This document shows, one piece after another, positions 26,113-33,791 of a DNA stretch of 64,000 nucleotides. The first letter of the stretch is position 1. Each line of letters begins with the position of its first letter. Below the pieces are notes generated by a model. That model made no database searches. It had not been told where the DNA came from and saw only the letters and a list, made by a program, of their open reading frames with translations. A program made the translations under genes and the position numbers. Location of the stretch: positions 465,269-529,268 of the forward strand of contig NZ_VTEV01000001.1 of the NCBI RefSeq assembly GCF_008180725.1. The letters run 5' to 3'. The DNA comes from Sutcliffiella horikoshii. GTDB taxonomy: Bacteria > Bacillota > Bacilli > Bacillales > Bacillaceae_I.

Positions 26113-26298
26113 GCTGTTTCTTTCCGCAAATGGCTTCGCTTTCCTAGGGGCACTGTTGGAGCCTCCTCGGCTTCGCCTGTGGGGTCTCCACCTGGCGCTA
26201 TCTCCCTCAGGACAAGGAAGGCATCGGCAGCGATTCATCGCACGAAGAAAATGCGTAGCATTTTCGAGGAGTCTCCGCGATTTGCTCCAATCCACAGT
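26113..26298 (-). repeat. Dispersed hairpin element, copy 4 (A orientation, with insertion)
   Basis: Starts GCTGTTTCTTTCCGCAAATG and ends GCTCCAATCCACAGT. Relative to copies 2, 6 and 7 it carries 58 extra bases at 26212-26269, which contain a GAAAATGC-GTA-GCATTTTC hairpin. Its terminal stem is not matched (GTTTCTT against AATCCAC), the only long copy with an uncompensated end. Forms an inverted pair with copy 5. Confidence 0.85.
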
Positions 26299-26386
26299 TA
26301 GGATTCAAAAGTATTAAAGGTTACTACTTTTTCAGCTATTCTGGTTAGTTTCTTTTCCTTTAACCTTGGATGAATGAGATTACCTT

Positions 26387-26512
26387 GTTGATTGGAGTGG
26401 AAGGCACGGAGACGCCCGCGGGAGGAAGGGACAAGTGAGACCCCGCAGGCGCAAGCCGAGGAGGCTCACGGACCGCCCGCAGGCAAGCGAAGCGCCCGGA
26501 ACGGAAATCAAC
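26387..26512 (+). repeat. Dispersed hairpin element, copy 5 (B orientation)
   Basis: 126 bp with perfect ends GTTGATT / AATCAAC. It carries GGAGTGGAAGGC, GCCCGCGGGAGGAAGGGAC, GAGACCCCGCAGGCG and GGAACGGAAATCAAC. Separated from copy 4 by 88 bp that resemble the spacer between copies 2 and 3. Outside the two copies, 25951-26112 is AT-rich with no feature seen. Confidence 0.9.
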
Positions 26513-26540
26513 AGTACTATATATACTCTAATCCTTATGA

Positions 26541-26570
26541 AAAAAAGAGACCTATTCAGTCTCTCTTTTG
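26541..26570 (-). terminator. Terminator of the DUF368 gene
   Basis: GAGAC / GTCTC stem extended by A/T pairs and followed by TTTTTTT on the minus strand; the TAG stop of the gene lies in the loop. Confidence 0.8.
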
Positions 26571-27388
26571 GCAACCATTTTTTCGTTTGTACGTGCGATG
26601 AATTGAACTACAATTAATCCAATGATAAAGGTAATTATGCTGATTACATTTGTAAGCATGCTTTGTGAAAAGCCCGGGAATACAATTAAAGTCGACCCCA
26701 TCACAAGGCCAATGACCGAGGCAAATGTTATTTTCGGGTAATGCTCCAACACGTATTTGATTAGTTTACTGGAAATGATAAAACCAACAGCAACTCCTGC
26801 ACCGATAGTGAGAATAATTGGGATGTTGATATCTTTCAGTGCCGCAATAGCTGTAGTATAGAAGCCAAGAATCAATAATACCATAGAGCCGCTGATACCA
26901 GGCAGCAGCATCGTCATACTAGCAATCCAACCAGCAAAGAATAGACTGATTGCTGAACCAACAGTAAGTGTTTCAATCACAGGTCTTGTAGATTCTTGTA
27001 AAAATGCCATAGAACCAACTAATACAAATGAGAGAATCAGAGCCAGATAGTGACGTTTTGTAAATGTTTGAAACATATTAGATTCTTTGGCTAGTAATGG
27101 CAGAACTCCAATGATTAATCCTAAAAATAAGAACATAGTCGGTTGCGGATAGGTATGTAACAAGTAATCGAGTAGATGACTGAAAATAAGAAGTGCACCT
27201 ACAATACCGATACCAAGAGGAATAAGAAACTTAAGGTGTTTTAACCAATCTCTGCTGAAAATTCCGCTTATCGACTCAATTAGACGGTCGTAAATCCCCA
27301 GAATAAAAGCAATCGTTCCACCACTTACACCAGGTATTACATCACTGATGCCCATTAACATTCCGCGAAAAATATTTTTCCATTCCAT
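26552..27388 (-). CDS. popT: Polyprenyl-phosphate translocase, DUF368 family
   Basis: Integral membrane protein of 278 residues with about eight to ten hydrophobic segments. The family signature is clear in two halves: GMLMGISDVIPGVSGGTIAFILGIYDRLI near the N-terminus (outline: DVIPGVSGGT) and the related MLLPGISGSMVLLILGFY in the middle. DUF368 proteins have been named PopT and recycle undecaprenyl phosphate across the membrane for peptidoglycan and teichoic acid synthesis; the assignment here is by family. Its stop codon is within the terminator. It lies between ccpC and dapH, a place filled by flavodoxin genes in B. subtilis as I recall. Confidence 0.88.
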   Translation of the reverse strand: MEWKNIFRGMLMGISDVIPGVSGGTIAFILGIYDRLIESISGIFSRDWLKHLKFLIPLGIGIVGALLIFSHLLDYLLHTYPQPTMFLFLGLIIGVLPLLAKESNMFQTFTKRHYLALILSFVLVGSMAFLQESTRPVIETLTVGSAISLFFAGWIASMTMLLPGISGSMVLLILGFYTTAIAALKDINIPIILTIGAGVAVGFIISSKLIKYVLEHYPKITFASVIGLVMGSTLIVFPGFSQSMLTNVISIITFIIGLIVVQFIARTNEKMVAKRETE

Positions 27389-27481
27389 AAAAGTGCTCCA
27401 CCTTATAATTAAGTCTAGTATCTCAAAGTTTTATATTACTATTTCTTTTAAATATAATCCAATATTATCTCAACAAGTTCT

Positions 27482-28360
27482 TTAATTTCCTCCATGATGA
27501 TATTCTTCTAATACTTCTAGAAATGCTTCCACCTGCTTTAACTTAAAGGAGGACTCATATCCAATTAACCATGTATCTCGGTGAAGGTTGGATACTTCAT
27601 CCTCTTCTAGCGGTATCTTTTTGATGTTATCATAATCATCCTGTAATGTGATGGAAGGCAAGATGGCATAGCCAATTCCATTCAACGCCATCTGTTTACA
27701 GGTCTCAATTTGATCTACCACAATTGTCCGCTTTGGTGGAGCCTGAAATTTTTTATGCCACCAAACTTGAATTTCTTGATAATAGGTGGAATCACTCTTA
27801 AATTGGATAAAAGGTCGTTCCGTAAATTCCAGTTCAGAAAGCTCTTTTATTTCTGTATCCACAAGGTAAAGCTTGTCTCTAAGGAGATGTTTCTTTACCC
27901 CTTTCCATTCCGGGTTTCCACGGATAATCCCCAGATGAACTTCATCTTCATATAAACTTTTTACAATATCACTGCTCCACCCTGTTACAAGAGAGACTTT
28001 GGCATTAGGATACTTTTGAATAAACCTTTTTAATACTTTCGGAAGCCAATATTGTCCTATGATGGTAGCCACAGCAATCTTTAAAGTACCGTAGATTTCT
28101 TTATCCAGTGAAGTAATTTCTTCTCTTACCTTTGCTTCTTTTGCCAATACCTCTTCTGCAAATTCCACAATTTTCTCACCAGCAGGTGTAATCAGTAATC
28201 CTTTTTGCGTTCTGATAAATATTTTGGTATTCCAATTTTTTTCGATGGATTGTAAGCGCTGCGACAAAGCCGGCTGGGAAACAAACAATCGCTCAGAAGC
28301 TTTTCTCATATTCTTTTCTTTTGCCATTACAGATAAAATTTGAAATTCTGATGTATTCAT
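27482..28360 (-). CDS. ccpC: LysR-type regulator CcpC
   Basis: Protein of 292 residues. N-terminal winged HTH (NMRKASERLFVSQPALSQRLQSIE in outline: ASERLFVSQPALSQRL) and a C-terminal effector domain; IGQYWLPKVLK, VTGWSSDIVKSLYED, IIRGNPEWKG and DQIETCKQMALNGIGYAILPS track B. subtilis CcpC. CcpC represses citB and citZ and responds to citrate. The flanking site ATAA-N7-TTAT at 28375-28389, the known CcpC box pattern, supports identity and autoregulation. Divergent from the TauE-like gene. A link to carbon flow from the pdh operon upstream in the window is natural. Confidence 0.93.
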   Translation of the reverse strand: MNTSEFQILSVMAKEKNMRKASERLFVSQPALSQRLQSIEKNWNTKIFIRTQKGLLITPAGEKIVEFAEEVLAKEAKVREEITSLDKEIYGTLKIAVATIIGQYWLPKVLKRFIQKYPNAKVSLVTGWSSDIVKSLYEDEVHLGIIRGNPEWKGVKKHLLRDKLYLVDTEIKELSELEFTERPFIQFKSDSTYYQEIQVWWHKKFQAPPKRTIVVDQIETCKQMALNGIGYAILPSITLQDDYDNIKKIPLEEDEVSNLHRDTWLIGYESSFKLKQVEAFLEVLEEYHHGGN

Positions 28361-28374
28361 ACACTACCCTCTAT

Positions 28375-28389
28375 ATAAGTTTTTCTTAT
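28375..28389. promoter_or_regulatory. CcpC box
   Basis: ATAAGTTTTTCTTAT, a perfect dyad of form ATAA-N7-TTAT, 15 bp upstream of the ccpC start and in the shared region with the divergent TauE-like gene. It fits CcpC autorepression and could also affect the exporter gene. Confidence 0.75.
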
Positions 28390-28481
28390 AGTATATCTTA
28401 ATTTTAATGTTATTTCATTATGACTTTTAAGCGCATAAAATGAAGTAGAAAGACAAAGGATCGTTGAAAGAAGGTGACACT

Positions 28482-29219
28482 ATGGAAACACCATACTACT
28501 ATCTTACGTTAATCGGCTTTATCGCCACATTCATTGGAACCCTCGGAGGAGGAGGAGGCCTGATTAATTTACCTTCGATGTTGCTATTGGGAGTGCCTAT
28601 TCACACTGCGATTGCATCCAATAAATTTTCTAACTCTTTCAGTTCGTTTACTAGCTTTTATACGATTTGGAAAAAGAAACAAGTAAACTTGAAACTAGGA
28701 TTATCCATTGTGCCATTTACCATCACTGGAGGGATTACTGGTGCTTTATTAGCATCCTTTCTTACAGAGGAGATTTTGCTTAAAGTAGCTTTGGGTTTGT
28801 TGGTCATTGCCACCATTCTTAATATCGTAAAATCCAAGATAAAGCGAAATGACAACAATGACACGCCGTCCTCGCTGTTTTATCCAACTTATATAGGAAT
28901 TGGTGCCTTCGACGGACTATTCGGTCCAGGTCAAGCCACGCTGCTTATGCATTCTTTCTTAACCGCAGGACATTCTTTTCTAACTAGTATCGGACTCACC
29001 AGGCTACAAACTTTCGCAAGCTGTTTCGTGTCATTTATTGTTTACTTCTCCATGGGCTATTTTGATTGGAAGGTTGGAGTGGCCTTGGGGATAGGCTCTT
29101 TTCTAGGTGCACAAACTGCAATAAAATTGGCCAACAGGCTGGCTTTTCTTCCGTGGCAGAAGATACTTAGCGCTTTTTCTATTTTTCTCATCGTCTACTT
29201 ATTCTTGAAAATAATATAG
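28482..29219 (+). CDS. TauE/SafE (DUF81) family anion permease
   Basis: Protein of 245 residues from ATG 28482 with GAAGGTGA about 6 bases upstream (the frame opens at TTG 28464). Seven to eight hydrophobic segments. Family marks are GTLGGGGGLINLPSMLLLGVP near the N-terminus (outline: GGGGGLINLP) and the equivalent GAFDGLFGPGQATLLM in the second half. Such proteins export sulfite, sulfoacetate or related small anions; the substrate is unknown. Divergent from ccpC with the CcpC box between them, and followed by a strong two-way terminator. Confidence 0.88.
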   Translation: METPYYYLTLIGFIATFIGTLGGGGGLINLPSMLLLGVPIHTAIASNKFSNSFSSFTSFYTIWKKKQVNLKLGLSIVPFTITGGITGALLASFLTEEILLKVALGLLVIATILNIVKSKIKRNDNNDTPSSLFYPTYIGIGAFDGLFGPGQATLLMHSFLTAGHSFLTSIGLTRLQTFASCFVSFIVYFSMGYFDWKVGVALGIGSFLGAQTAIKLANRLAFLPWQKILSAFSIFLIVYLFLKII

Positions 29220-29227
29220 TAGCAACG

Positions 29228-29274
29228 AAAAAGCGCCAGCTCTCAAAATCTCATTTAAGAGCTGGCGCTTTTTT
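29228..29274. terminator. Bidirectional terminator
   Basis: AAAAGCGCCAGCTCT / AGAGCTGGCGCTTTT, 16-bp stem with T-runs on both sides, between the convergent TauE-like and MFS genes; it touches the MFS stop codon. Confidence 0.93.
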
Positions 29275-30781
29275 AACTTTTCTTAGGCAAAAGCAATATT
29301 AAGATGAAGCTGATGACAGCAAACCCTGCAACAACAAGATAAACAGTCTGAAGTGCGGAAGTTAATCCATCCTGAAGCAACACTCTCATGGATTCTGAAA
29401 GCTGATTGCGCTGATTCTCATTTAGAAGTAGTGTCGTGGAATCTAAAGAAAACTCACCCAAAGCTCCATTTTCTTTCAAGTGCTCCTGTATTCTGGAATT
29501 CAATATTCCACCTAAAAGTGCAGCTCCGATTGTACTTCCGAGTGTTCTCATAAACATATTGGATGCAGTTGCTACTCCTCGTTTTTGCCAAGGAACTGTG
29601 CTTTGTATAGAGACAATGAAGGCAGTTGTTGAAAAGCCCATCCCCACTCCGATCATGAAGGAACCAAAAGCGGCCCAGACTGGTCCATCATCAGGGCTTA
29701 GTGTCATGAAAATGATGCTTCCCAGTATCAAGGCAACTCCTCCTATAATGGAAGTGGTTCGAAATCCAATTTTCAATAAGAGTCTTCCTGCTATCATTGC
29801 TGCTATTGGCCATCCAATGGACATGGTAGTCAAGGTAAAACCTGCAACAATCGGCGGCCTCTCCATAACACCTTGAACAAAGGCTGGTAAAAAACTAGAA
29901 ATACCTATTAACATGACACCAGTGGTCAATGATGTAGTATTGGCAATCAGAATGGACCGTTCCTGCCAAATATCAAACGGCATCATCGGATCTTTAGCTC
30001 TCTTTTCTTGAAGAATAAAGAATATAAAGGCTATTGCTGATACGGCTATAAGACTAAATACAGGTGCCGACATCCACTCCCATCTTACACCGCCTTCCAC
30101 CATGACAAGCATGAATGAACTCACAGATACAAATAACAATCCCGCACCTGCATAATCAATTGAGTGTTTCTTCTTTTCCACTCCTTCATGTAGAAAGAGA
30201 TAAAGACCAACAATCGCTAAAATTCCTAAAGGTATGTTTACCCAAAATACAAATCTCCAGCTAACATACTGAACAAGCAATCCACCAATAGCAGGTCCTA
30301 AGATTGCAGATATTCCCCATACACTCGATAAATACCCTTGAATTTTTGCCCTTTCCTCTTTTGTGTACATATCCCCCACAATAGTAGATGCAATGGGCAT
30401 AACTGCTCCTGCTCCGAAACCTTGAATAAATCGGAAAATGATTAACATTTCAATGGAAGTAGCCATTCCACACAATAAAGACCCAATTAAAAATACGATG
30501 ATTCCGAAAGTAAGTATTGGCTTTCTTCCAAACAAATCCGATAGTTTGCCGTATATCAAGACGGTTACGGCATTCATTAATAAATAAGAAGAGAATACCC
30601 AACTGTATAAAGAGAATCCCCCAAGATCTGCAGCGATGGCAGGCATGGCTGTGGACACAATGGTCGCTTCAATGGCAGCCATAAACATTGCAAGCATAAT
30701 GGCTGCTAGCACTAATGGCTTTTTCGTTTTGTTTGGTGAGGCTTGTTTCACTTCTTGCCTCTCGAGCGTTGCAGTTCCCAT
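29273..30781 (-). CDS. MFS drug efflux transporter, DHA2 (14-span) family
   Basis: Protein of 502 residues with 14 predicted membrane helices. Motif A GKLSDLFGRKP between helices 2 and 3; motif B-like RFIQGFGAG; motif C GISAILGPAIGGLL in helix 5; these mark EmrB/QacA-type drug:H+ antiporters. N-terminal 20 residues are hydrophilic. Acidic residue in helix 1 (AAIEATIVSTAMP) is typical of DHA2. Substrates are probably lipophilic toxic compounds, but unknown. Single gene, convergent with the TauE-like gene. Confidence 0.92.
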   Translation of the reverse strand: MGTATLERQEVKQASPNKTKKPLVLAAIMLAMFMAAIEATIVSTAMPAIAADLGGFSLYSWVFSSYLLMNAVTVLIYGKLSDLFGRKPILTFGIIVFLIGSLLCGMATSIEMLIIFRFIQGFGAGAVMPIASTIVGDMYTKEERAKIQGYLSSVWGISAILGPAIGGLLVQYVSWRFVFWVNIPLGILAIVGLYLFLHEGVEKKKHSIDYAGAGLLFVSVSSFMLVMVEGGVRWEWMSAPVFSLIAVSAIAFIFFILQEKRAKDPMMPFDIWQERSILIANTTSLTTGVMLIGISSFLPAFVQGVMERPPIVAGFTLTTMSIGWPIAAMIAGRLLLKIGFRTTSIIGGVALILGSIIFMTLSPDDGPVWAAFGSFMIGVGMGFSTTAFIVSIQSTVPWQKRGVATASNMFMRTLGSTIGAALLGGILNSRIQEHLKENGALGEFSLDSTTLLLNENQRNQLSESMRVLLQDGLTSALQTVYLVVAGFAVISFILILLLPKKS

Positions 30782-30900
30782 TTCTTTCCCTTCTCTCTCT
30801 CATGTTTGGCACTAGAAAATTATTTAAATGGATATATATTTCGTGACTCTATGTAAATTGTACCCTTTAACCAATTTAATGCAACCTTCGACTGTAATTA

Positions 30901-30931
30901 AAAAAAAGACCCTAAGCTTCCGGGTCTTTTT
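30901..30931 (-). terminator. Terminator overlapping the end of darB
   Basis: AAAGACCC / GGGTCTTT stem followed by TTTTTTT on the minus strand; the darB TAG lies in the loop. Confidence 0.9.
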
Positions 30932-31373
30932 CCGTTTCATTCGTTTGAAAATGTGTATTCAATCTGTCTAGGATTGTACGGCGTGTGAGGATACCTTCAA
31001 ACACATCGTCTTCATCTTGCACACAGACAAAAGGATGGTCAACTAAAAGCTCCAAACCTTTTTCCACAGTATCTGTAACATTTAAACAAGGAAGCTCTTT
31101 ATTCATAACATCTTCCACAATCATATGTTCAAGTTTATCAAATTCAATTCGTTCTAAACCAAGGATAGAATCCATAATGTGGGTAGTGCTGACAAGACCA
31201 TGCAACCTATATTTAGGATCAAGAACAGGTACAGCTGTATAACCTGTTTTCGTCAAAACCAATAATGCGTGTTCTAAATTGTTTTTTACTTGTACATGTG
31301 CCACCCGTTCGGCTGGGATAATTAAATCTTTGATAGTTGCTCCTAATACTTTACTACTTTGGAGGCTGATCAT
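30912..31373 (-). CDS. darB: CBS-domain c-di-AMP receptor DarB (CbpB, YkuL)
   Basis: Protein of 153 residues made of two CBS motifs (about 10-70 and 85-140): VPVLDPKYRLHGLVSTTHIM and the later VCVQDEDDVFEGILTRRTIL (both in outline). B. subtilis YkuL/DarB has the same size and location next to abbA; it binds c-di-AMP and, when unbound, stimulates (p)ppGpp synthesis by Rel and also acts on pyruvate carboxylase. Here the C-terminal tail is Glu/Asn-rich. The stop codon is in the terminator loop. Start ATG 31373 with GAGGAAG 8 bases upstream. Confidence 0.92.
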   Translation of the reverse strand: MISLQSSKVLGATIKDLIIPAERVAHVQVKNNLEHALLVLTKTGYTAVPVLDPKYRLHGLVSTTHIMDSILGLERIEFDKLEHMIVEDVMNKELPCLNVTDTVEKGLELLVDHPFVCVQDEDDVFEGILTRRTILDRLNTHFQTNETEKDPEA

Positions 31374-31569
31374 AAATGTTCTTCCTCTCTTTATTTACTC
31401 TCTAATACTATATGCCACGTTGTGTAATTGACCAATATCATTGTAGCACAAATATGACTTGGACTCGAATTTTAACCTAAATAAAAAAATCTTCATTCTT
31501 CGACAAAGTTAAATTAAACATATTCAATAATAGACATAGGCACATGATGAGGTTCGCTTACCTTATTGG

Positions 31570-31985
31570 CTGGGAGGTACATAAGCTATAAAGACTTCTC
31601 TTTACCTATTTTCTATCCATTAAGGTCCTCATAACGGTTATGAATACTTCTCTCTACCTAATTCTTCCCCACTAAGGTCCTCATAACGATTATGAAGACT
31701 TCTCTCTACCTAATTCTTCCCCACTAAGGTCCTCATAACGATTATGAAGACTTCTCTCTACCTAATTCTTCCCCACTAAGGTCTTCATAACGATTATGAA
31801 GACTTCTCTCTACCTAATTCTTCCCCACTAAGGTCTTCATAACGGCGATGAAGACTTCTCTCTACTTAATTCATCCCCACTAAGGTCTTCATAACGGCGA
31901 TGAAGACTTCTCGTCACCTCATTCCTTCCCACCAAAGTCCTCATAACGGCGAGATGAAAGACATTCCTCTGGATACTAAAAACTA
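31570..31985. repeat. 52-bp tandem array, locus 1
   Basis: Units start (AAGGTC or AAAGTC) at 31622, 31674, 31726, 31778, 31830, 31882 and 31934, exactly 52 bp apart, with a degenerate unit before (from ~31570). Each unit has the imperfect palindrome GTCYTCATA-acgnt-TATGAAGAC and a pyrimidine-rich linker (TTCTCTCTACCTAATTC + TTCCCCACT). Central units are almost identical; outer ones decay. It occupies most of the darB-abbA gap. 31374-31569 shows no other feature. Confidence 0.95.
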
Positions 31986-32032
31986 AACAATAAAAAAACT
32001 GCCCTATATAGGCAGCTACAGGAAGAAAATCA

Positions 32033-32203
32033 CTAGGAGATTTTGTCATACAATTCTATCAGTTTTTGGTATGTTATTTTTTCAAGTTCTTTTTCTCCCA
32101 CCTCTATATCATTTATTTCACTGATAACCAATTCCTTGGCTACATCAGTTGATATCAATAAGGTTACCAGCAGATCTTTTTCTTCTTGCGTTAAAGTCAC
32201 CAT
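32033..32203 (-). CDS. abbA: AbrB anti-repressor AbbA
   Basis: Protein of 56 residues from ATG 32203, downstream of AAAGGAGTGA (spacing 10-11); the upstream ATG 32227 (64 residues) has no ribosome site. LTQEEKDLLVTLL, the ELVISEINDIE core and KITYQKLIELYDKI match the AbbA family; in B. subtilis abbA lies between ykuK and ykuL, as here. AbbA binds the transition-state regulator AbrB as a DNA mimic and relieves repression at sporulation onset; the net charge here is acidic, as expected. Expression is likely under Spo0A, though no clear 0A box was identified. Confidence 0.85.
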   Translation of the reverse strand: MVTLTQEEKDLLVTLLISTDVAKELVISEINDIEVGEKELEKITYQKLIELYDKIS

Positions 32204-32235
32204 TGCAACATTTTCACTCCTTTCCATGATTGGTT

Positions 32236-32754
32236 TTACTTTGTATAGCGGTTTGCATAACAGAAGGCAGTGTATGCATCCGGCTTTATTTTGGCATCCA
32301 AGCCCATGGCAGTAATCCTGCCTGTCATTTCCTGTATGAAATCTTTTGTAGCACCTTTTTGTCCAATATCGAGATGAATTTCAAAGTGGAAATCTGCTCC
32401 ATGTTCCAAGTGCGGCAGCAACAGATTTTGTATCTTTTCTAATTTTTCCATCGTAAATAACATCGCAATTTCTTGACTTAATGCAGTCTCAAGTGATATT
32501 TTTTCATGCAGGCTTCTAATGGCTCTATTAACGATGTATGGCCTTACACAACCCCATGCTCCCTTACCAACGCGATGGAGATGCACCGCTGTCATGAATT
32601 TTGTCTCTTGTTGATAAACATGTGAATCTGTACCAATCGATAGTAAGTATGGGGCCCTCACGTCTTTCTGGATAAACAAAAGGATCTTTTCATAAGCTTG
32701 TTCAAAAGTAAGGTAGCCGTGGGTAATATTAATAAACTTGCTGGGGTTATCCAT
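32236..32754 (-). CDS. ykuK: YkuK, RNase H-like DUF458 protein
   Basis: Protein of 172 residues, colinear with B. subtilis YkuK. DUF458 is thought to have a ribonuclease H-like fold: the first acidic residue is in LSIGTDSHVY, followed by basic strands and FHFEIHLDIG and a late acidic PDAYTAFCYANRYTK. No biochemical activity is known to me. Ribosome site AAGGAAGTGG precedes ATG 32754. Only 32 bases separate it from abbA, so the two are probably one transcript. Confidence 0.9.
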   Translation of the reverse strand: MDNPSKFINITHGYLTFEQAYEKILLFIQKDVRAPYLLSIGTDSHVYQQETKFMTAVHLHRVGKGAWGCVRPYIVNRAIRSLHEKISLETALSQEIAMLFTMEKLEKIQNLLLPHLEHGADFHFEIHLDIGQKGATKDFIQEMTGRITAMGLDAKIKPDAYTAFCYANRYTK

Positions 32755-32933
32755 TTATCCACTTCCTTTTCCGTACTTTCCCTTATACTTATATGTTCCT
32801 TTCTCCCAAAAAAGTAGTCTTTTCTTACGTTTAGCGGTTTGGATGACAAATATATCTACATTATTGTCGCGATTATCAGAAGTTTATACGTATATTCTAA
32901 TGATTTTTAAGCTGTTAATGGACAAAAGAGCAC

Positions 32934-32966
32934 AAAAAAACCAGGCTGCAGAAACACAGCCTGGTT
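32934..32966 (-). terminator. Terminator of the ykuJ-yueI-zinc ribbon unit
   Basis: AACCAGGCTG / CAGCCTGGTT stem with TTTTTTTG after it on the minus strand; it starts at the stop codon of the zinc-ribbon gene. 32755-32933 shows no gene. Confidence 0.92.
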
Positions 32967-33108
32967 AACCTTTACTTGTTTGGATTTGTGACTTCGAATA
33001 CGCACAATGTGGGCATCGATACATGACATTTTGATTTGAATGGGCAGTAAGTACTTTATCCATTTCTTCTTCGCGATTGCACTTAGGACAGTGAACCGTT
33101 GGCATCAT
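32965..33108 (-). CDS. Zinc-ribbon microprotein (47 residues)
   Basis: ATG 33108 to TAA 32965, 47 residues, with GGAGTGG 6 bases upstream. The sequence has two Cys pairs, CPKC (residues 7-10) and CPHC (about 32-35), separated by 21 residues, a typical zinc-ribbon pair, plus a Lys-containing tail. No other domain. It starts 14 bases after the YueI-like gene and ends in a terminator, so it is the last gene of that transcript. Likely a small metal-binding or nucleic-acid-binding protein; function unknown. Confidence 0.8.
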   Translation of the reverse strand: MMPTVHCPKCNREEEMDKVLTAHSNQNVMYRCPHCAYSKSQIQTSKG

Positions 33109-33122
33109 GTAAACCACTCCTA

Positions 33123-33509
33123 CTATAAATGACGTTGAAATTCTTCCCTAGAGACAAAAATATCATCTTTATCAATTGCTGTTGGATTTGCAAGCACTAG
33201 TCCAATATTGGTTGAAGATGCTTTATCGTCGACAATGGTAAATGGGATATTATTTTCATTAGCAATCCGGATATATTTAGAAAGATGCATATAATCCAGA
33301 TCTCCATCCAGATACAGTTTAGAAGATGGGTACCTCTTCATCAAATCCGAAATGGGTTTATAAGGCTTCTGTTGGATTACTTGGCCGTTTGTTAAGGCAA
33401 GAATAATCCGCTCGCGTAGCTGAGAGAGGTATTCCCTTCTCTCGCTAGGCTTTGTTTCAGGTGTTCCTTTTAACCCTTTATCTATATAATCATCAATGTT
33501 TTTACCCAT
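33123..33509 (-). CDS. YueI-like (DUF1694) protein
   Basis: Protein of 128 residues from ATG 33509 with GGAGGG 7 bases upstream (the frame opens at 33524). It has the pattern of the YueI/DUF1694 family as I remember it: KNIDDYIDKGLKGTPETKPSERREYLSQLRER, then a Rossmann-like part ending NIGLVLANPTAI and SREEFQRHL. Soluble, no known activity. It sits 42 bases downstream of ykuJ and 14 bases before the zinc-ribbon gene, forming a three-gene unit. YueI in B. subtilis is at another locus, so the linkage is local. Confidence 0.8.
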   Translation of the reverse strand: MGKNIDDYIDKGLKGTPETKPSERREYLSQLRERIILALTNGQVIQQKPYKPISDLMKRYPSSKLYLDGDLDYMHLSKYIRIANENNIPFTIVDDKASSTNIGLVLANPTAIDKDDIFVSREEFQRHL

Positions 33510-33551
33510 CTTAGATCCCTCCATGATGAAATTCAGGTTTCCCTGTTTTTC

Positions 33552-33791
33552 TTAGTGGATCAGGTCAAATATTTCAATGGCAATCATATCAATATTGTCA
33601 AATTGATACGTTTTAGGGTTTTCCCCTTTTAGAAATACTTCCAATTCATATGTATTGGTCTTATCGAAGAACTTCACGCTGCAGACTTTTTCTCCATTTA
33701 CTTCGAAAAAGCGCTGTGCTGGTTCATTTCCAGCTTCTGATGTTTCTTTTAAATCATTTAATCTTTTTACAATCCCTACTAATAGTGACAT
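33552..33791 (-). CDS. ykuJ: YkuJ family protein
   Basis: Protein of 79 residues with the same length and sequence pattern as B. subtilis YkuJ (MSLLVGIVKRLNDLKE.., NGEKVCSVKFFDKTNTYELEVF in outline, C-terminal IAIEIFDLI). A small single-domain alpha/beta protein without known function. AAGGAGAG 7 bases before ATG. First gene of the ykuJ-yueI-zinc-ribbon unit, divergent from the glutaredoxin gene. Confidence 0.92.
   Translation of the reverse strand: MSLLVGIVKRLNDLKETSEAGNEPAQRFFEVNGEKVCSVKFFDKTNTYELEVFLKGENPKTYQFDNIDMIAIEIFDLIH

Noticed and set aside
25951-26551. Lysine riboswitch upstream of dapH
   Set aside because: No lysine aptamer core was recognised; the region holds two dispersed hairpin elements and AT-rich DNA.
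31570-31985. CRISPR array
   Set aside because: The whole 52-bp unit is repeated, including the linker; there are no unique spacers and no cas genes nearby.
31837-32049. 70-codon open frame on minus strand over the 52-bp array
   Set aside because: Period 52 is not divisible by three and the frame simply lacks stops by chance; overlaps abbA end.
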